Made by a program: the position numbers and the translations under genes | Assembly (NCBI GenBank): GCA_013334545.1 | Contig: JAAXXJ010000196.1 | Location: 1 to 5,990 of the forward strand | Length of the DNA stretch: 5,990 nt | Direction of reading: 5' to 3' | Origin: Nitrospirota bacterium | Lineage (GTDB): Bacteria > Nitrospirota > UBA9217 | The notes under the pieces: generated by a model | What the model was told of the DNA's origin: nothing | Databases searched by the model: none | What the model saw: only the letters and a program-made list of their open reading frames with translations | Part shown: piece by piece, positions 4,122 through 5,990 of the stretch | Position numbering within the stretch: the first letter of the stretch is position 1 | Layout of the letters: every line of letters begins with the position of its first letter

Positions 4122-5081
4122 TCATGTCGCCTTCCAGCATCGCACCAGATGTCCAGGCTTAACTTCAACTAGGTCTGGTTCTGTTTCGCATTGAGCGATC
4201 CTGATGTCACAGCGCGGTGAGAACGTGCATCCCTGCGGCAGGTCCGAGAGCCGCGGCACCGAGCCCGTGATGGTCCTGAGCCGGCTGCGCCTACCTTCCC
4301 CGGGCCGAGGGATCGAGGCCATCAGGCCCCTCGTATAGGGATGCAGCGGTTCCGCGAAGAGCGCCGCCGTGTCAGCTTTCTCCACGATCCTGCCTGCATA
4401 CATCACGGCGACCTCGTGGGCTCGTTCGGCAATGAGACCCAGGTCGTGTGTAACGAGGACCATGGCCATGCCCATCTCGGCCTGGATCCGGGTGAGCAGC
4501 TCGAGAATGTGCGCCTGGATGGTGACGTCCAGCGCCGTGGTGGGTTCGTCGGCAAGGACCAGCGACGGCCGGCAGGCGATGGCCATGGCGATCATCACGC
4601 GCTGGCGCATACCGCCCGAGAGCTGATGCGGATACTCATGGACCCGCTTCTCGGGCGACGGGATGCCGACGGACTGGAGAAGCTCGACGGACCGGTCAAG
4701 GGCCTCCCGGTCAGTTATGTTCTGGTGGGTGGTGAGAACCTCGCTGATCTGGTTGCCGACGGTGAACACCGGGTTCAGGGCGGTCATCGGTTCCTGGAAG
4801 ACCATGGAGATCCGGGCGCCGCGCACCTTCCGCATCTCCGCCTCGGAGAGCGTGAGCAGGTCCCGGCCTTCGAACAGGATCGTTCCGGCGGTGATCCTGC
4901 CGGGAGGGGGGACGAGGTTGAGGATGGAGAGGGCAGTGATGGTCTTGCCGCATCCGGACTCTCCGACGAGGCCGAGCACACGGCCGGCGCGCAGCGAGAG
5001 GCTCACATTGTCCACTGCCCGGATGACACCCGAGCGCGTCGTGAAACTGGTGGAGAGGCCCGCTATTTCCAGAAGGTGCAC
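4122..5081 (-). CDS. oppD: Oligopeptide/dipeptide ABC transporter ATP-binding protein, OppD/DppD type
   Basis: This 319-residue partner ATPase pairs with an OppF-type subunit to power import through an OppBC-type permease. Seen: Walker A GESGCGKT (40-47), Gln96 in SMVFQEPMTALNP, signature LSGGMRQR (154-161), Walker B LVLADE (174-179), D-loop TALD and His212. GGMRQRV and FQEPMTALNP are characteristic of the OppD side, as GGQRQRI and FQDPFASLNP are of the OppF side. The C-terminal extension carries Cys285, 291, 298 and 315, the same four-cysteine pattern as the OppF copy. The start is GTG at 5081, preceded by GAGGAG at about 8 nt; this Shine-Dalgarno sits on the end of the TPR gene, whose stop is 12 nt away, so translation is probably coupled. 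No permease or binding-protein gene follows. Intact and expected to be functional; the substrate is unknown. Confidence 0.93.
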   Translation of the reverse strand: MHLLEIAGLSTSFTTRSGVIRAVDNVSLSLRAGRVLGLVGESGCGKTITALSILNLVPPPGRITAGTILFEGRDLLTLSEAEMRKVRGARISMVFQEPMTALNPVFTVGNQISEVLTTHQNITDREALDRSVELLQSVGIPSPEKRVHEYPHQLSGGMRQRVMIAMAIACRPSLVLADEPTTALDVTIQAHILELLTRIQAEMGMAMVLVTHDLGLIAERAHEVAVMYAGRIVEKADTAALFAEPLHPYTRGLMASIPRPGEGRRSRLRTITGSVPRLSDLPQGCTFSPRCDIRIAQCETEPDLVEVKPGHLVRCWKAT

Positions 5082-5093
5082 GGAAGCAGCTCC

Positions 5094-5801
5094 TCAGGAC
5101 TGCTGGGGCTTGACGAAGTTGAGATAGGTCTTGACGGCCGCGTTGCTGGGATCGATCTTGAGGGCTTCCTGCCACTCTTCCTCGGCGAGACCGTAAAAAC
5201 CGCGGGAGTAATAGGTGAGGCCCAGATGCACCCGGGCGAGGATGAAGCGGGGATTGACCTCCTTGGCATGGCTGAACTGCTTGATGGCCTCGTCGTACTC
5301 GCCCTTTTCGCGATAGGCGATCCCGAGCTGGGTAATAATGTCGGCAAAGTTTGGAGCAAGGCGGATGGCCTTCTGGTATTCGTCAATGGCCTCATCGAGC
5401 AGCTTAAGGTCGGTGTAGATTGCCCCGATCTTCAGGTGCTCGTTCGCGAGCTTCCCTTTGATGAAAGGGTCGATCTCGTTGCTGCCTGCCTTGCTGATCC
5501 TCGCTGCCCGCTCGAACACCTCGCGGGCCTGATCATACTTCCCCAGGTCGCTGTAGGTGATAGCGAGGTTAAGGGAGGCCTCGGTGTATCCCGGATTGAT
5601 CTCGAGCGCCTTCTCGAAGGCCTTGGACGCGCGCTCCATTCGGTTGGTCTGGTTGTAGATGATCCCCAGCTTGTTCTGGATGTCGGCGAACCGGGGATTG
5701 ATGTTCAGGATCCGATGGAACAGGTTCTCGGCGATCAGGTAATCGCTCTTATTAAAGGCGTCCATGGCCTGTTCATAAAGCTCGTCAAGATTATCGGTCA
5801 T
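5094..5801 (-). CDS. Tetratricopeptide repeat (TPR) protein
   Basis: This 235-residue protein is built almost entirely of TPR units: about 6-39, 40-73, 74-107, then a short non-repeat insert with SKAGSNEIDPFIKGK (103-117), then 120-153, 154-187 and 188-221. The canonical pattern (LG.AY...G.Y.EAI..F..A...NP) is clear in each. TPR superhelices bind peptides or partner proteins. There is no signal peptide or membrane helix, so it should be cytoplasmic. I chose the ATG at 5801, behind GGAGG at about 5 nt and about 40 nt after the predicted transcription start; the in-frame ATG at 5831 has no Shine-Dalgarno and would leave a leader of only about 10 nt. It is the first gene of the unit TPR-oppD, 12 nt apart. 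The tight coupling suggests a shared process, but adaptor function for the transporter is inference only. Confidence 0.9.
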   Translation of the reverse strand: MTDNLDELYEQAMDAFNKSDYLIAENLFHRILNINPRFADIQNKLGIIYNQTNRMERASKAFEKALEINPGYTEASLNLAITYSDLGKYDQAREVFERAARISKAGSNEIDPFIKGKLANEHLKIGAIYTDLKLLDEAIDEYQKAIRLAPNFADIITQLGIAYREKGEYDEAIKQFSHAKEVNPRFILARVHLGLTYYSRGFYGLAEEEWQEALKIDPSNAAVKTYLNFVKPQQS

Positions 5802-5847
5802 GTTCCCTCCAGAGGGTCCGGCTGCATGCATCGTGTGTTTGTAAAAA

Positions 5848-5877
5848 AATCTATCATACTCCCTTGCGGTGTGTCAA
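5848..5877 (-). promoter_or_regulatory. Sigma-70 promoter for the TPR-oppD unit
   Basis: On the minus strand a perfect -35 TTGACA (5872-5877) is followed after 18 bp by TAGATT (5848-5853; 4 of 6) inside an AT-rich run. The predicted start is near 5841, about 40 nt before the ATG at 5801. Confidence 0.65.
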
Positions 5878-5990
5878 TGTAAAAGGGGAAAGTCCCGGGA
5901 GCAGTGGGCGCGCCCTGGCTACCGCATTGTTCAGGGACAGCTAGGAGCGCTGTGAGCGGGATATTATTGGGCTGTACGGGAGCCTTTGCA

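Noticed and set aside
4341..5882. Long plus-strand open frame of about 513 codons across oppD and the TPR gene
   Set aside because: It is antisense to two genes with complete family motifs; its product has no recognisable domain and reads as a high-GC shadow.
5798..5990. Minus-strand frame open from the right edge, its TGA overlapping the TPR start as ATGA
   Set aside because: Composition is not protein-like, and the frame contains the TTGACA promoter and an AT-rich leader; more likely chance. The DNA beyond 5990 would decide.

Overview
The window is moderately GC-rich, with long AT-richer intergenic regions. It looks like chromosomal DNA of a Gram-negative-type bacterium. The ParC-like topoisomerase, the OppD/OppF-type ATPases and the sigma-54 promoter would suit Desulfobacterota or Nitrospirota, but that placement is an inference and is weak. 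No integrase, transposase, phage gene, tRNA, rRNA or CRISPR array was seen.

Layout. Positions 1-537 (minus) hold the N-terminal 179 codons of a type IIA topoisomerase A subunit (ParC/GyrA family), which runs off the left edge. A divergent intergenic region carries a good sigma-70 promoter for it. On the other side, a perfect TATAAT box sits six bases before the ATG of a plus-strand cysteine-rich CpXC-domain protein (671-1549), an arrangement typical of leaderless mRNA. Next comes a structured non-coding stretch with a 76-bp element bounded by a perfect 11-bp inverted repeat, then a bidirectional terminator at about 1795-1828.

Positions 1875-2589 (minus) encode two small glycine-rich two-helix membrane proteins that align without gaps and are clearly tandem paralogues. 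The upstream one has an excellent sigma-54 (-24/-12) promoter, a perfect dyad further upstream, and two in-frame ATGs that each follow a perfect Shine-Dalgarno sequence.

Positions 2803-5801 (minus) carry, in transcription order, a TPR protein, an OppD-type ATPase and an OppF-type ATPase. The TPR gene and oppD are tightly coupled (12-nt gap) behind a sigma-70 promoter with a perfect TTGACA. oppD and oppF, normally adjacent or overlapping, are separated here by 356 bp. That gap holds two related hairpins and degenerate heptamer-periodic sequence. No permease or solute-binding protein gene is in view, so the membrane partners must lie elsewhere.

The most unusual content is in the intergenic DNA: the sigma-54-controlled paralogue pair of unknown function, the 76-bp inverted-repeat element, and 7-bp-period tracts directly 3' of two minus-strand genes.
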